NCBI GenBank assembly: GCA_022563855.1
Contig: JADFMN010000001.1
Span: forward strand, 1-64,000
Direction: 5' to 3'
Length of the DNA stretch: 64,000 nt
Source: Armatimonadota bacterium
Lineage (GTDB): Bacteria; Armatimonadota; Fimbriimonadia; Fimbriimonadales; Fimbriimonadaceae
The notes beneath the pieces are model-generated. The model was not told the DNA's origin. It saw nothing but the letters and a program-made list of their open reading frames with translations, and ran no database searches. Shown one piece after another: positions 55,756 to 64,000 of this stretch. Made by a program: the position numbers and the translations under genes. Positions within the stretch are counted from its first letter, which is position 1, and each line of letters begins with the position of its first letter.

Positions 55756-56664
55756 TTGGCCGCTAGGTACCATTTTAGAATCGGGATTCCTGTTTTCGGC
55801 ACAGCTCATCAGCAGCCGGTTGCGGACGCTGCTCTGGAACTTGACAGCGCTCTTGTTCGGCGTTGGCTGGTTGCCTTCCTATCTGACGAGATTCAGAGGA
55901 AGCGCGGTATCAAGGGTGCGATCATCGGCCTCAGTGGTGGCGTAGACTCTGCGGTCGTCGCCTTTTTGTGCACCGAAGCACTGGGGAAGGAAAACGTCTT
56001 CTGCTTCAGCTTGCCGTACAAGACGTCGTCGCACAGCAGTGGTGAGCACGCTGCCCTGGTTGTGAAACAGCTAGGAGTAATGCGCGAGACGATCGACATC
56101 TCGCCGATGGTTGACGGCTACGTTGAAGAGCTTGAGGGAGAAATCGATCAGCACCGTGTAGGAAATGTCTGTGCAAGGTGCAGAATGACGGTGCTGTTCG
56201 ACCAAAGTGCAAAGCTCGGCGCGCTTCCGGTCGGAACGGGGAACAAGACCGAACGGTGCTTCGGCTACTTCACGTGGCATGGCGACGACGCACCTCCGAT
56301 CAATCCGCTTGGCGACCTGTACAAGACGCAGGTGATCGCGCTGGCTAGGGAGTTGGGCGTTCCCGAGGTCATCATTCAGAAACCACCGACTGCCGATCTA
56401 GTGCCTGGCCAGAGCGACGAGACGGATCTGGGAGTCACCTACGATATCGCAGACCGCATTCTGATCCGATCGCTGCGCGGTCAAACTGTGCGGCAGATCG
56501 AAACTGACGGGTTTTCTGCGGCGGACGTCCGGCTCGTGCGGGACAAAGTCGCAGGCACGCACTGGAAGCGTCACCTGCCGACCGTCGCGATGCTCAGCGA
56601 TACGTCGATCAACGACTACTATCTCCGGCCGGTCGACTACCGTGGCGTCAAGAAGCCTCAATGA
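55756..56664 (+). CDS. nadE: NAD synthase (NH3-dependent)
   Basis: This 302-residue enzyme amidates nicotinate adenine dinucleotide to NAD. GLSGGVDSAVVAFLCTEALG holds the PP-loop ATP motif, and LGALPVGTGNKTERCFGYFTWHGDDAPPINPLGDLYKTQV is the family core. There is no glutaminase domain, so ammonia is the nitrogen source. The N-terminal ~25 residues are uncertain: the frame opens with TTG at 55756, and no better ATG precedes LVRRWLVAFL. The stop overlaps acyP (ATGA). Confidence 0.93.
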   Translation: MAARYHFRIGIPVFGTAHQQPVADAALELDSALVRRWLVAFLSDEIQRKRGIKGAIIGLSGGVDSAVVAFLCTEALGKENVFCFSLPYKTSSHSSGEHAALVVKQLGVMRETIDISPMVDGYVEELEGEIDQHRVGNVCARCRMTVLFDQSAKLGALPVGTGNKTERCFGYFTWHGDDAPPINPLGDLYKTQVIALARELGVPEVIIQKPPTADLVPGQSDETDLGVTYDIADRILIRSLRGQTVRQIETDGFSAADVRLVRDKVAGTHWKRHLPTVAMLSDTSINDYYLRPVDYRGVKKPQ

Positions 56665-56924
56665 GTTCTGTGCGGTTTAAGGTAGTAGGTCGAGTGCAGA
56701 ACGTCGGCTTTCGGGCGTACGCGTGCAACGCGGCAAGTTCGTCGGGCGTGACAGGCGAGGTTTGGAACTGCCGAGACGGCTCCGTCGAGGGGATTGCGTC
56801 CGGGGACTCGGTGGAAGGCTTTTTGGAGCTTCTTAAGTCAGGCCCGGGGGTTGTGACGATGGTGCGGCGCGAAGACGCACCCGACCAAACGTTCGAAGGG
56901 TTCGTCATCGTTTCGACCCGCTAA
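56661..56924 (+). CDS. acyP: Acylphosphatase
   Basis: This 87-residue protein is full length. VRFKVVGRVQNVGFRAYACNAA contains the catalytic Arg (GFR) although the usual VQGVGFR glycine is Asn, and TGEVWNCRDGSVEGIASGD contains the second motif with Asn. It hydrolyses acyl phosphates such as carbamoyl and acetyl phosphate. It is translationally coupled to nadE and overlaps the convergent SIS gene by four bases. Confidence 0.9.
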   Translation: MSSVRFKVVGRVQNVGFRAYACNAASSSGVTGEVWNCRDGSVEGIASGDSVEGFLELLKSGPGVVTMVRREDAPDQTFEGFVIVSTR

Positions 56925-57862
56925 AGGGTCTTCGTGATCTTGTGAATGTTCTGTGGGTGGTCCGGATCGATGCCTCTTGCCCGTGCGGCCAGCAGCGCAA
57001 GCCATTGCCCGTAGAACGCATCCCATATCGGACTGATCGCGGGATCGGGCGTCTCTGGCGCGATGACTTGCACGCAGCCAAGATCAAAGAGCGACTGGGG
57101 GGTGTCTCCGTACACAATGGCGGCCGTCTGCGCGCCAGCGAGCGCTTTCGGGCCGTGCTCAAAGTCTGCCGTCGAATACGCCTTGCACGGCAGCAACGCG
57201 CACTCCATCAGCTTCAGCGCCGTTTCATGTGCCGAGCTGAAACTGTAGCCGCGTGCCAGCGCAAACAGTGGGCTGCACCGCAGAATCGGGCCAACCGAAT
57301 CCGCTGCCGCGGCTTTCGTCAACTCAGTCCATTGATCGTCCGGCAAGATTGGCTCTTGAAGATCGGCGCCGAGCGCCCGGGCTGTCTGATAAAGAGCCAG
57401 CAGGGAAGAAGTGTAGGTCTTGGTCGCAGCGACGGCCTCCTCATCGCCGGCGCCCAGCAGCAACGTCGCGTCGGCGACCTTGGTCAGCCGTGAGGCGGAA
57501 GTGTTCGTGATGGCGAGAGTTGCATGGCCGGAAGACCTCAGATGTTCCAGCACCTCGGAGACGTCGGGCGCCTCGCCGCTCTGCGATATTCCAATTGCTA
57601 GGCAGTTCGGATATTTCAAGCGGGAGCCGTACTTGGTTATGACGGACGGAGCGGCGAGCGACACCGGGATTCCCAAGTGGATTTCAAAAAGGTACTTTGC
57701 GTACAGGGCTGCGTGGTCCGACGAGCCGCGAGCTGCAAGAAGCACCATCTCGAACCGTCGGGACTCAAAGACGCCGCGCAACTGGTCGAGGTACCGTTTT
57801 GAGTTCTCTCTCAGCGCGCTGGGCTGCTGCCGAATCTCACTCTCCATCTTCGAGCCGTGCAT
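56921..57862 (-). CDS. SIS-domain sugar isomerase (GlmS C-terminal-like)
   Basis: This 313-residue protein has two SIS domains as in the isomerase half of glucosamine-6-phosphate synthase, without the glutaminase half. MVLLAARGSSDHAALYAKYLFE, AIGISQSGEAPDVSEVLEHLR, TNTSASRL and TADFEHGPKAL (the E-HGP motif) are visible. AgaS/FrlB-type deglycases and GlmS-like isomerases share this plan. It may act on an amino sugar phosphate. An in-frame ATG at 57847 is a possible start. Confidence 0.85.
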   Translation of the reverse strand: MHGSKMESEIRQQPSALRENSKRYLDQLRGVFESRRFEMVLLAARGSSDHAALYAKYLFEIHLGIPVSLAAPSVITKYGSRLKYPNCLAIGISQSGEAPDVSEVLEHLRSSGHATLAITNTSASRLTKVADATLLLGAGDEEAVAATKTYTSSLLALYQTARALGADLQEPILPDDQWTELTKAAAADSVGPILRCSPLFALARGYSFSSAHETALKLMECALLPCKAYSTADFEHGPKALAGAQTAAIVYGDTPQSLFDLGCVQVIAPETPDPAISPIWDAFYGQWLALLAARARGIDPDHPQNIHKITKTL

Positions 57863-57998
57863 AGGAAGGTAATCGTACCAAGAACGGCGAATTCCCCGCC
57901 AAGCGATGTGCCAGGCATTGGGAAGCGGGTAGCTTAGAAATGGTCACAGGGATAGAAGCGCAGGTAGGGCCTCGCTCGTCCTGATCCTAACAGACGCC

Positions 57999-59045
57999 AT
58001 GACATTGGTTGCCACGTTGATCGGCATAGCTTCGCTTGCAGGAATGCAGGAGACAGTCGAGTATCGAGACAAAGACCTCGACATAATTCTAAGGCATCCG
58101 AAGGAGTGGCGTGTCGATCGAAAGAGGCTGTTCACGCAATTCAGAATTCCGCTGTCAGATGGCACGACAGGGATTGTCGAGCTGTACGCTGTGGAATTCC
58201 GCCAGTCGGCGAGCGACTGGCAGGCGATGCAGAAAAAGGTGCAGGAGGACATTGGGCGTATAGTCGAGAGGCAGTGGCAGGAAGAGATTCTCGGCGTTCC
58301 GCTGTTGCTGACCAGGATTCGTTCATCCACGCCCAACGGTGACCAGATTACGATCGCGGGCCTGTTGTACAGCGCAACTGCGAAGAAGATGAACTTCAGA
58401 GTCATTGCGCCTGTGGAATCTGCGGACGAGGCCGACCAAGCCTGGCGCTCGTTGCTGTTGACCCTCAGAACGATTTCCGGAAAACTGCCGTTGCCGGAAG
58501 ACCCGACGAAACCGCTGCCATCGGAGGGGTCCGGCTCGGACACGACCGTTTCAACGTACTCTGCGACGACAGGCCCGCCGAAGGTTCCTGTGCGAGGCGA
58601 GCAGGTTCTGACGGTGGATGCTCTTGAGACGAAGATCACCCTCTGGCTGCCACGCGACTGGAGCGTCGGGCAAGACGGCGACCGCCGCTGGATCGAAATA
58701 GACGGCTTGAAGGGGAAAATCGAGCTGGAATTTCAAGCCGGTGGGCGGGCTCAGGCATTGACGCGTGTTAGGAGGGCGACGATCAATGACCTCAAGCGGT
58801 TCAAGATCGTGCGGCTGCGGGACGAGCCGAAAGGCGCGTACAAGCCGTCTGGCGCGTACGTCGTATCTTCGCTCAGAATTGGCGAGACGGATTCCGGGGA
58901 GCTTTGCCTTTGGACGATCGTAGGAGCAGGCTCCACCGTCATCTACAAACTGCGCTACGAATCGACGTCGCTGGCGGATTACAAAGATGACCGCAAGGTG
59001 ATTGAAAAGCTTATTCGAGTCATGTACGCGGACGTAGAGAAGTGA
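57999..59045 (+). CDS. Secreted protein with two related domains, coupled to tsaB
   Basis: This 348-residue protein has a short signal-like N-terminus (LVATLIGIASLAGMQ). Residues ~18-155 and ~205-345 appear to be repeats of one domain: the first opens LDIILRHPKEWRVD and the second ITLWLPRDWSVG. Both then run through hydrophobic beta-strands. A Thr/Ser/Pro linker joins them. The plan recalls the PsbP/LpqN-like lipid- or peptide-binding fold, but this is weak. It overlaps tsaB by GTGA and so is probably in the tsaB-murB operon. Confidence 0.6.
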   Translation: MTLVATLIGIASLAGMQETVEYRDKDLDIILRHPKEWRVDRKRLFTQFRIPLSDGTTGIVELYAVEFRQSASDWQAMQKKVQEDIGRIVERQWQEEILGVPLLLTRIRSSTPNGDQITIAGLLYSATAKKMNFRVIAPVESADEADQAWRSLLLTLRTISGKLPLPEDPTKPLPSEGSGSDTTVSTYSATTGPPKVPVRGEQVLTVDALETKITLWLPRDWSVGQDGDRRWIEIDGLKGKIELEFQAGGRAQALTRVRRATINDLKRFKIVRLRDEPKGAYKPSGAYVVSSLRIGETDSGELCLWTIVGAGSTVIYKLRYESTSLADYKDDRKVIEKLIRVMYADVEK

Positions 59046-59614
59046 TTGCGGTCATCAGCACGTCCAGCCCGCGCGTTTCTGTAGCTCTGATTTCAGACTC
59101 GGGAGCGGTCGTGAGCAGCGGTACCGACCCTGCGAAGAGGCAGGCCAGTGAAGTTGCGATTAGGCTTCTCAACGAACAGCTAGACCAAGCTCAGCTAAGC
59201 CTAAAGGACGTCGCCGCTTACGCCCCGGACGTCGGTCCGGGAAGTTTCACCGGCGTTCGGGTCGGGGTTACGCTTTGCAAGATGCTCGCCTATGCGTTCG
59301 ACCGGCAGATCGTCCCCGTGACGGCATTCGACTTGATCTCTCCCGCCGAGCCGGTTGCGATCCATTGCAAGCGTGATGAATACTTCTTGCGGATTCCACA
59401 ATCTCAACCGACTATCACGACCGACAAGCCTGAGAGCTGCGTGGGATACGGTGGTGATCTGGGCGAACAGCTGCTGCCAGACGCTGCGAACTTCGCCCGC
59501 GTGATGGAATCGTTGCAGGAAATCAACCCCGCTCTAGTCGTTCCGCTGTATATAGCGGAGCCCAGCATCAGCACACCGAAACGCGATATGGGTCTGGGGG
59601 GCACAGGTGTCTGA
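59042..59614 (+). CDS. tsaB: tRNA threonylcarbamoyladenosine biosynthesis protein TsaB
   Basis: TsaB supports TsaD in making t6A37 in tRNAs that read ANN codons. The 190-residue protein has the actin-like N-terminus (VISTSSPRVSVALIS) and the diagnostic VGPGSFTGVRVGVTLCKMLAYAFDRQIVPVTAFDLI. It lacks a zinc site, as expected. It starts with GTG overlapping the previous stop and overlaps murB by eight bases. Confidence 0.9.
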   Translation: MIAVISTSSPRVSVALISDSGAVVSSGTDPAKRQASEVAIRLLNEQLDQAQLSLKDVAAYAPDVGPGSFTGVRVGVTLCKMLAYAFDRQIVPVTAFDLISPAEPVAIHCKRDEYFLRIPQSQPTITTDKPESCVGYGGDLGEQLLPDAANFARVMESLQEINPALVVPLYIAEPSISTPKRDMGLGGTGV

Positions 59615-60566
59615 CGACAGGTATCGAAGGCACGTAAGCCTGCGAGGATTCACCAGTCTGAGAGCCGGTGGTGAAGCCGAGCGGCTTTACGTCGCCCGCA
59701 CGGTAGACGAGCTGGCAGGCGCTGTGGCAAGTGCGCCGGATGGCGAAGACCTCCTTGTGCTCGGTGGATGCACGAACGTGCTGCCGTCGGATCACGGAGT
59801 GCCAGGGCTCGTGATCGTGAATCGGGCATCCTCGATCCGACTGGAAGATGAAACGAATTTGATCGCGGACGTTGGCGCTCACTTTCAAGACGTGTTCTTG
59901 GCTGCTGCGCAAGCTGGTCTGGAAGGCATGGAGTTCGCCGTGGGAATACCGGGCTCGCTCGGCGGTGCGATCGTGAGCAACGCTGGCGCCTATCGCAGCA
60001 ACATCGGCAGCCTCATAACAGAAATCGAGCTAATCGAATCCGGCGTGCGGAAATGGGTCGAGCCAGAGTTCTTGCAGTTCTCCTATCGGGACTCGATCAT
60101 CCGCAGGCAGGAGAGGTCGGGGATTTACCTGCTCCAGGTCAAGCTGCAGTTGAGGCCCGGCAGCGCACCTGATATCTACGACCGGGCGCGCGACTATCAG
60201 AGGCAGAGAATCTCGAAACAGCCGCTTCCGGCGAGCGCTGGAAGCTTCTTCAAGAACGTGTACGATCGGGCGCTCGCCGAGTCGTTGGAAAACCTCCCGG
60301 ATAGGTTAAAGGACGCTGGGGTAGTGCCTTCCGGTTACTTGATCGAAGCGGTTGGACTCAAGGGGTTTCGATACGGGGGAGCGCTGATTTCAGAAAAGCA
60401 CGCAAACTACATTGTGAACGAGTCCGGAGCCAAGGCGTTTGCGATACGGCAGCTCGCAGAGTACGCCAAGAGCGCAGTTTCCGAACGGTTCGACGTGCAA
60501 CTGGAGGAAGAGGTGCTGTACATCGGCGACTGGAGCCGCTTCAGGCAGGAGCAGATCGGCCCGTAG
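59607..60566 (+). CDS. murB: UDP-N-acetylenolpyruvoylglucosamine reductase
   Basis: MurB reduces enolpyruvyl-UDP-GlcNAc to UDP-MurNAc in peptidoglycan synthesis, using FAD and NADPH. The 319-residue protein shows GGCTNVLPSD and GIPGSLGGAIVSNAGAYRSNIG (FAD binding), YRDSIIRR, and PASAGSFFKNV with the catalytic Ser. GALISEKHANYIVNESGA includes the C-terminal Glu. It starts with GTG 59607, inside the tsaB end. It is convergent with the J-domain-like gene at 60576, ten bases away. Confidence 0.95.
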   Translation: MSDDRYRRHVSLRGFTSLRAGGEAERLYVARTVDELAGAVASAPDGEDLLVLGGCTNVLPSDHGVPGLVIVNRASSIRLEDETNLIADVGAHFQDVFLAAAQAGLEGMEFAVGIPGSLGGAIVSNAGAYRSNIGSLITEIELIESGVRKWVEPEFLQFSYRDSIIRRQERSGIYLLQVKLQLRPGSAPDIYDRARDYQRQRISKQPLPASAGSFFKNVYDRALAESLENLPDRLKDAGVVPSGYLIEAVGLKGFRYGGALISEKHANYIVNESGAKAFAIRQLAEYAKSAVSERFDVQLEEEVLYIGDWSRFRQEQIGP

Positions 60567-60575
60567 CGGCGCGAA

Positions 60576-61007
60576 TCACTCGATTTCGAGCGAGCCGAAC
60601 CTCTTCTCCGCGTCCGACATGTCTGCGGTCAACGTTCGATACGCCCAATGAATCTTCTTTTGAATGTCTGCGGCCTGCCGGCGTTCATCCGTACCGGGCT
60701 CGAGATTCATCGGCTTTGTGCGACGATTGAGCTTCGTGAATTTATGGTGGATTTCTCTAAACGACGCGCCTTCCTCGACCCCCAACACGTGCCGTGCGGC
60801 CTCGATTGGCGTGGTGCCTTCCGCCACGTATAAGACCGTCCTTTCGGAATCCGGTTCAGTAGCAGATACGCCTTTGGGCTGCCTGCGTTTGTATGTAGCG
60901 GCGTCCAGTTCTCTCAGCGCGTCCTGCCGCTCCCAACTCTTGATCCGATCCCACTCGCGGTTGATGTAGCCGCGAAGCAAGTTATAGGCGCGTTTTCCCA
61001 CACTCAT
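60576..61007 (-). CDS. J-domain-like protein without HPD
   Basis: This 143-residue protein ends with a J-domain-like segment (ARHVLGVEEGASFREIHHKFTKLNRRTKP... AYRTL, ~70-130). The HPD motif needed to stimulate DnaK is missing; RTKPMNL is found in its place. The first 60 residues are charged and helical. A DnaJ-derived scaffold without Hsp70 activity is plausible. Its start overlaps the end of the coiled-coil membrane gene at 61004 (ATGA). Confidence 0.6.
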   Translation of the reverse strand: MSVGKRAYNLLRGYINREWDRIKSWERQDALRELDAATYKRRQPKGVSATEPDSERTVLYVAEGTTPIEAARHVLGVEEGASFREIHHKFTKLNRRTKPMNLEPGTDERRQAADIQKKIHWAYRTLTADMSDAEKRFGSLEIE

Positions 61008-61711
61008 CTCAGTCGGTCTCCAATCATCTCGTCAGCCTCTTCAATCGTTGCGGTGAGCGTCTTCAGCCGATCCACCATACCTGGCAGGTCGTCATCGTCC
61101 AGGTCTTCCACCCCGGAGGACTGTCCGGTGTTCAGCAGGCGGTCCTTGACGTCGATCATCGCATCTGCGGCCGAATTGACGGTACTTTCGATCTTCGCCA
61201 TGCCCGCTTGAATCTCCTCGTACCGCTCGAGTACTCCGCGCCAAGACGAAATGGCGCTCAGCAGCGACTGGCGCTCCTCGTCGCTCATCTGACTGGCCAA
61301 CTTCTCCTCAAGCTGTGCAAGTTTGAACTCCGCGGATTTACGGTCCTTGATGGTGCGAGAAAACCCGTCGTAGGCGTCTACCCGCCTCGACGCCTGCTCT
61401 ATGATGGCGTCGGCCTCGCGCAGCGCCTCCTGGCTGATCGACGCGAACTCCGGGCGAAGCAGGCCGGATCGGACCGCCTTGTCGAGCTCTGCTCGGGCAG
61501 CGACGAGCGGTTTGATCAGCTGACGGCCGGCAGCGGTGAGGTCGCTTTCGTGTCGGCGCCTGCTCGACTGCTTGAAGCTCAGGTACGCAACGGTCGCAAG
61601 CCAGCCTACAGCACCGGCAAACAGCAGCGGCATGTACCACACAGCGCCGATCACCGCTATCGCGGCGAACAGAATCGAAATCGGGTTCTTGACTGCATCC
61701 ATCGCGCTCAC
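61004..61711 (-). CDS. Membrane protein with long coiled coil
   Basis: This 235-residue protein starts with two membrane helices (NPISILFAAIAVIGAVWYMPLLFAGAVGWLATVAYLS), then ~180 residues of charged helix (AELDKAVRSGLLRPEF, KSAEFKLAQLEEKLASQMSDEERQSLLSAI). It has no recognised domain. It overlaps both neighbours by four bases, so the three downstream genes of the hisS run are translationally coupled. It may partner the J-like protein. Confidence 0.6.
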   Translation of the reverse strand: MSAMDAVKNPISILFAAIAVIGAVWYMPLLFAGAVGWLATVAYLSFKQSSRRRHESDLTAAGRQLIKPLVAARAELDKAVRSGLLRPEFASISQEALREADAIIEQASRRVDAYDGFSRTIKDRKSAEFKLAQLEEKLASQMSDEERQSLLSAISSWRGVLERYEEIQAGMAKIESTVNSAADAMIDVKDRLLNTGQSSGVEDLDDDDLPGMVDRLKTLTATIEEADEMIGDRLR

Positions 61712-62595
61712 AACCGGATGTGCAAGGTAAGGCCCACGTCAGACCACTCCATGCCCCTCAACCTGACAAACGGTTCCCAGCTAAACTTGTTCGTCACCGG
61801 CATCTCCATCTGGATTCGATACCAGTCAGTCGATTCGTTCCACGACTTGGACCACGCGATCGTGACGACGTAATTGGTTTTGCGCGTCGAAAACCGAAAC
61901 CGCAAGTCAGTCAGATCTCGGTTTTCGTCCAAAATCGTCTCTCCCTCTCGCAGCGCGATCCACTCGAAGTCGAACACTCCGCCAAACGCATCGTAGGTAG
62001 CGTCGAAGCCGTAGGCCAGCCGGTAACCGCGTCCGCGCCCGACCCCATCCTCGGGCCTTTGGAACTGGGTCAAGGCCGTCCCCTGGATAGCGAAGTGGTT
62101 TCCGGTTGCGAGGCTGATGCCGACGGAGCGACCGATCCGAGCGACTACGCCCTTCGTCAGCCGCGACCCGTTGTCGCAGACGGCGATTTGAATCGGGACG
62201 TCGTCGAAAACAAGATGAGTATCGTAGCGAGCAGCCGGAACGGTCTCGCGCAAGATGTTCTGCTGGCCAAACGGCAGATACTGCTTCCCAACTCTCCAAG
62301 TGCCTCTGGATTCAATGTAGTACTCGTCCAGCGAATCTGGATCACCGTCGTTGTCGATCTTTTCGAGGCGCTGCGTTATTTTTATCCTGTTGCCGGTCTC
62401 GAGAATGATATGGAATCCCAGCACGCTGTACCGCCCCAACGGGTCGTACCATCGCACGCGGCTGGTCATGCCGCTGTCTTGGAAAAACGTCGGCCGCAGG
62501 TCGAAGAACAGCGCGACCTCCGGGGTCTGCGCCAGTGCAACGCTCGACAGTGATGCCGCCACCAAGCAGGGGAGGGCTATTCGCGCATGTCGCAT
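61708..62595 (-). CDS. Predicted outer-membrane beta-barrel protein
   Basis: From the ATG at 62595, which lies within the last 19 bases of hisS, the protein has 295 residues and a clear signal peptide (ARIALPCLVAASLSSVALAQ). The remaining sequence alternates short amphipathic strands with Tyr/Phe/Trp and charged turns (YSVLGFHIILETGNRIKITQRLE, TNYVVTIAWSKSWNESTDWYRIQMEMPV) and ends LTLHIRL, with a non-standard final residue for BAM recognition. A porin- or phosphate-selective OprO-like barrel is possible. The longer frame to 62826 is a shadow of hisS. Confidence 0.65.
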   Translation of the reverse strand: MRHARIALPCLVAASLSSVALAQTPEVALFFDLRPTFFQDSGMTSRVRWYDPLGRYSVLGFHIILETGNRIKITQRLEKIDNDGDPDSLDEYYIESRGTWRVGKQYLPFGQQNILRETVPAARYDTHLVFDDVPIQIAVCDNGSRLTKGVVARIGRSVGISLATGNHFAIQGTALTQFQRPEDGVGRGRGYRLAYGFDATYDAFGGVFDFEWIALREGETILDENRDLTDLRFRFSTRKTNYVVTIAWSKSWNESTDWYRIQMEMPVTNKFSWEPFVRLRGMEWSDVGLTLHIRL

Positions 62596-63842
62596 ATACG
62601 ACCGATAACCTCCGCAAGCGGCACAACCGACTGTTCGCGGCTGTCCAAGTCCCTCAACGTGACAGAAGAGCTGCTCAGCTCGTCGTCGCCGATCACGATG
62701 GCAAACCTTGCTCCGGCGCGGTCCGCTTGCTTGAACTGCTTTGACACCGGGCGATGATCGAGATCGTACGACGCGCTCAGCCGCTTTGCCCGACAAGCGC
62801 GGGCCAACTCTGCGATCGGCCTCCACGCCGACTCGGAGGCAGCAACGAGATAGACGTCCAGGCGCGGCTTGCTCAACTCGACGCCTTGACCCTCCATCGC
62901 CATCAGCGCTCGCTCAATGCCCATGGCGACGCCGACGCTAGGTGTATCGGGCCCGCCGATGTCAGCGACGAGGCCGTCGTAGCGGCCACCGCCGCAGAGG
63001 GCGTTCTGTGCGCCGAGGCCGCTGTCCTGCACTTCGAACACCGTGTCGGTGTAGTAGTCGAGCCCGCGCACGATCTCTGGCGCAAGCTCAAAGCTCACGT
63101 TCGCATCCGACAGCAGCGACTGTACTTGCTCGAAGTGCTGACGGCTCGAGTCCTCAAGATAGTCGGTGATGAGCGGTGCGCCCTCCATTGCGCGCTGGAC
63201 TTCTGACGACTTGCTGTCGAGTAGGCGCAGCGGGTTCTTTTCAGCTCGATCACGGATATCCTGATCCTGGTCCTTGAGCCACGCGTCGGCGTGCTCCAGT
63301 AATGCCGCGCCGTACTTCTCGCGAGTTGCGGCTTTTCCAATGCAGTTGAGCTTGACCGTCACTCCGCTTAGGCCGATCTCTTCGTAAAAGCCGACAGTCA
63401 GCTCGATCACCTCGGCGTCCGCGCTGGGAGACGAGCTTCCGATCAGTTCGACCCCGACTTGGTACGATTCGCGGTGTCGCCCTTTTTGGGGGCGCTCGTA
63501 GCGGTAAATGCGCGTGTTGTACCAAAGCCGCGCAATCTGCCCGGACCCCGCCAGACCGCCTTCCAAGTACGCGCGCATCGCGGGTGCGGTGGCCTCCGGC
63601 TTCAAGGTCATGCTGCGATCCCCCTTGTCCGTGAAGGTGTACATCTGCTTTGTGACGATGTCGCTAGTGTCACCGCTTGTCCGGGTGAAAAGGTCTGTCG
63701 GTTCAAAGGTCGGAGTGCGGATTTCCGAATACCCGAAGCGCGACGCCAGACCAGCGAACGCAGATTCGACGTGCTGCCATCGAAACACTTCGTCTGGCAG
63801 AACGTCGTGCGTGCCGCGAGGTCTTGAGTATTCGACCGACAT
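62577..63842 (-). CDS. hisS: Histidyl-tRNA synthetase
   Basis: This 421-residue class II synthetase charges tRNA-His. Motif 1 is near YSRPRGTHDVLPDEVFRWQ; motif 2 is RLWYNTRIYRYERPQKGRHRESYQVGVELIG; the His-binding loops GLDYYTDTVFEV and ALCGGGRYDGLVADIGG follow; motif 3 is GVAMGIERAL. The C-terminal anticodon-binding domain (~325-421) is complete. The start overlaps the stop of the class II aldolase by one base (ATGA). Confidence 0.96.
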   Translation of the reverse strand: MSVEYSRPRGTHDVLPDEVFRWQHVESAFAGLASRFGYSEIRTPTFEPTDLFTRTSGDTSDIVTKQMYTFTDKGDRSMTLKPEATAPAMRAYLEGGLAGSGQIARLWYNTRIYRYERPQKGRHRESYQVGVELIGSSSPSADAEVIELTVGFYEEIGLSGVTVKLNCIGKAATREKYGAALLEHADAWLKDQDQDIRDRAEKNPLRLLDSKSSEVQRAMEGAPLITDYLEDSSRQHFEQVQSLLSDANVSFELAPEIVRGLDYYTDTVFEVQDSGLGAQNALCGGGRYDGLVADIGGPDTPSVGVAMGIERALMAMEGQGVELSKPRLDVYLVAASESAWRPIAELARACRAKRLSASYDLDHRPVSKQFKQADRAGARFAIVIGDDELSSSSVTLRDLDSREQSVVPLAEVIGRICDMRE

Positions 63843-64000
63843 CAGCCAAGGTCACCGTTGAGGGCTGTCTTCAGGTACCAGTCGAAATCACCTAATGGCA
63901 TCGACCGTGGCTCGCCAAGCAGCCTTGCGTGCAAAACGACCTTGGCGACGCTTTCGAGCGACTCGATCCGGTACGCGGCTTCGTAGACGTCCTTGCCGAG
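63842..64000 (-). CDS. Class II aldolase/adducin-family protein (5' part cut by window edge)
   Basis: The last 52 codons of a gene entering from the right edge are open and read GKDVYEAAYRIESLESVAKVVLHARLLGEP, matching the C-terminal helix of L-fuculose-phosphate aldolase-type enzymes (the 'GxDxxEAxxRxxxLExxAxxxLxAxxLG' pattern). The zinc-site His residues would lie outside the window. It is translationally coupled to hisS through ATGA. Confidence 0.7.
   Translation of the reverse strand, partial: LGKDVYEAAYRIESLESVAKVVLHARLLGEPRSMPLGDFDWYLKTALNGDLG

Overview
The window is chromosomal DNA of a GC-rich bacterium with very tight gene packing. I infer the phylum Armatimonadota, most likely the Fimbriimonadia, from three traits: two PEP-CTERM proteins ending in a VPEP motif, a membrane helix and an Arg run; glycine decarboxylase split into two subunits; and an HspR/HAIR-controlled dnaJ. 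No 16S rRNA gene is present, so this placement is an inference. TTG and GTG starts are common, and many convergent genes meet stop to stop.

1-7.2 kb is a decaying tandem array. Three near-identical secreted sugar-dehydrogenase-like genes lie head to tail on the minus strand; the first runs off the left edge. Behind copies 2 and 3 sits the 3' half of a tRNA. Between copies 2 and 3 there is a broken fragment of the SLBB/polysaccharide-export gene that still stands intact beside copy 3, followed by a PEP-CTERM gene. 7.2-24.7 kb is mixed: a VanX-like dipeptidase, a large secreted protein resembling glycosidases, transketolase, a BMP-type lipoprotein, FmdB, TerC, a Gfo/Idh/MocA oxidoreductase, a YyaL-type thioredoxin-fold protein, two orphan membrane proteins (one in visibly AT-richer DNA), glutamine synthetase with a duplicated start region, and an acyl-CoA dehydrogenase.

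24.7-35.1 kb holds a CAU-anticodon tRNA, the trmD-rplS-lepB operon, and a glycine-cleavage operon (gcvH, gcvPA, gcvPB) followed by a lipoate-ligase-family gene that could lipoylate GcvH. Between gcvPA and gcvPB three identical 25-base hairpins lie in one reading frame, coupled by GTGA overlaps at both ends. Then come a lipoprotein, the primary-type sigma factor, sucD and hisB. 35.2-47.3 kb carries two small membrane/coiled-coil proteins, rpoB-rpoC, a dnaJ-hspR heat-shock operon with an exact HAIR operator, and an HDOD protein.

47.3-64 kb contains an EF-G-like GTPase, an AhpD-like protein, a secreted Xaa-Pro aminopeptidase, a second PEP-CTERM gene with a strong terminator hairpin, tRNA-Glu trailed by three ~112 bp tandem repeats that each begin with its 3' end, a penicillin-acylase-family hydrolase, nadE-acyP, a SIS-domain isomerase, a lipoprotein-like gene coupled to tsaB-murB, and a minus-strand run from a class II aldolase (cut by the right edge) through hisS to three proteins of unknown function.

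The strongest candidates for undescribed biology are the dehydrogenase/tRNA-fragment array, the in-frame hairpin linker inside the glycine decarboxylase operon, and the tRNA-Glu tail repeat.
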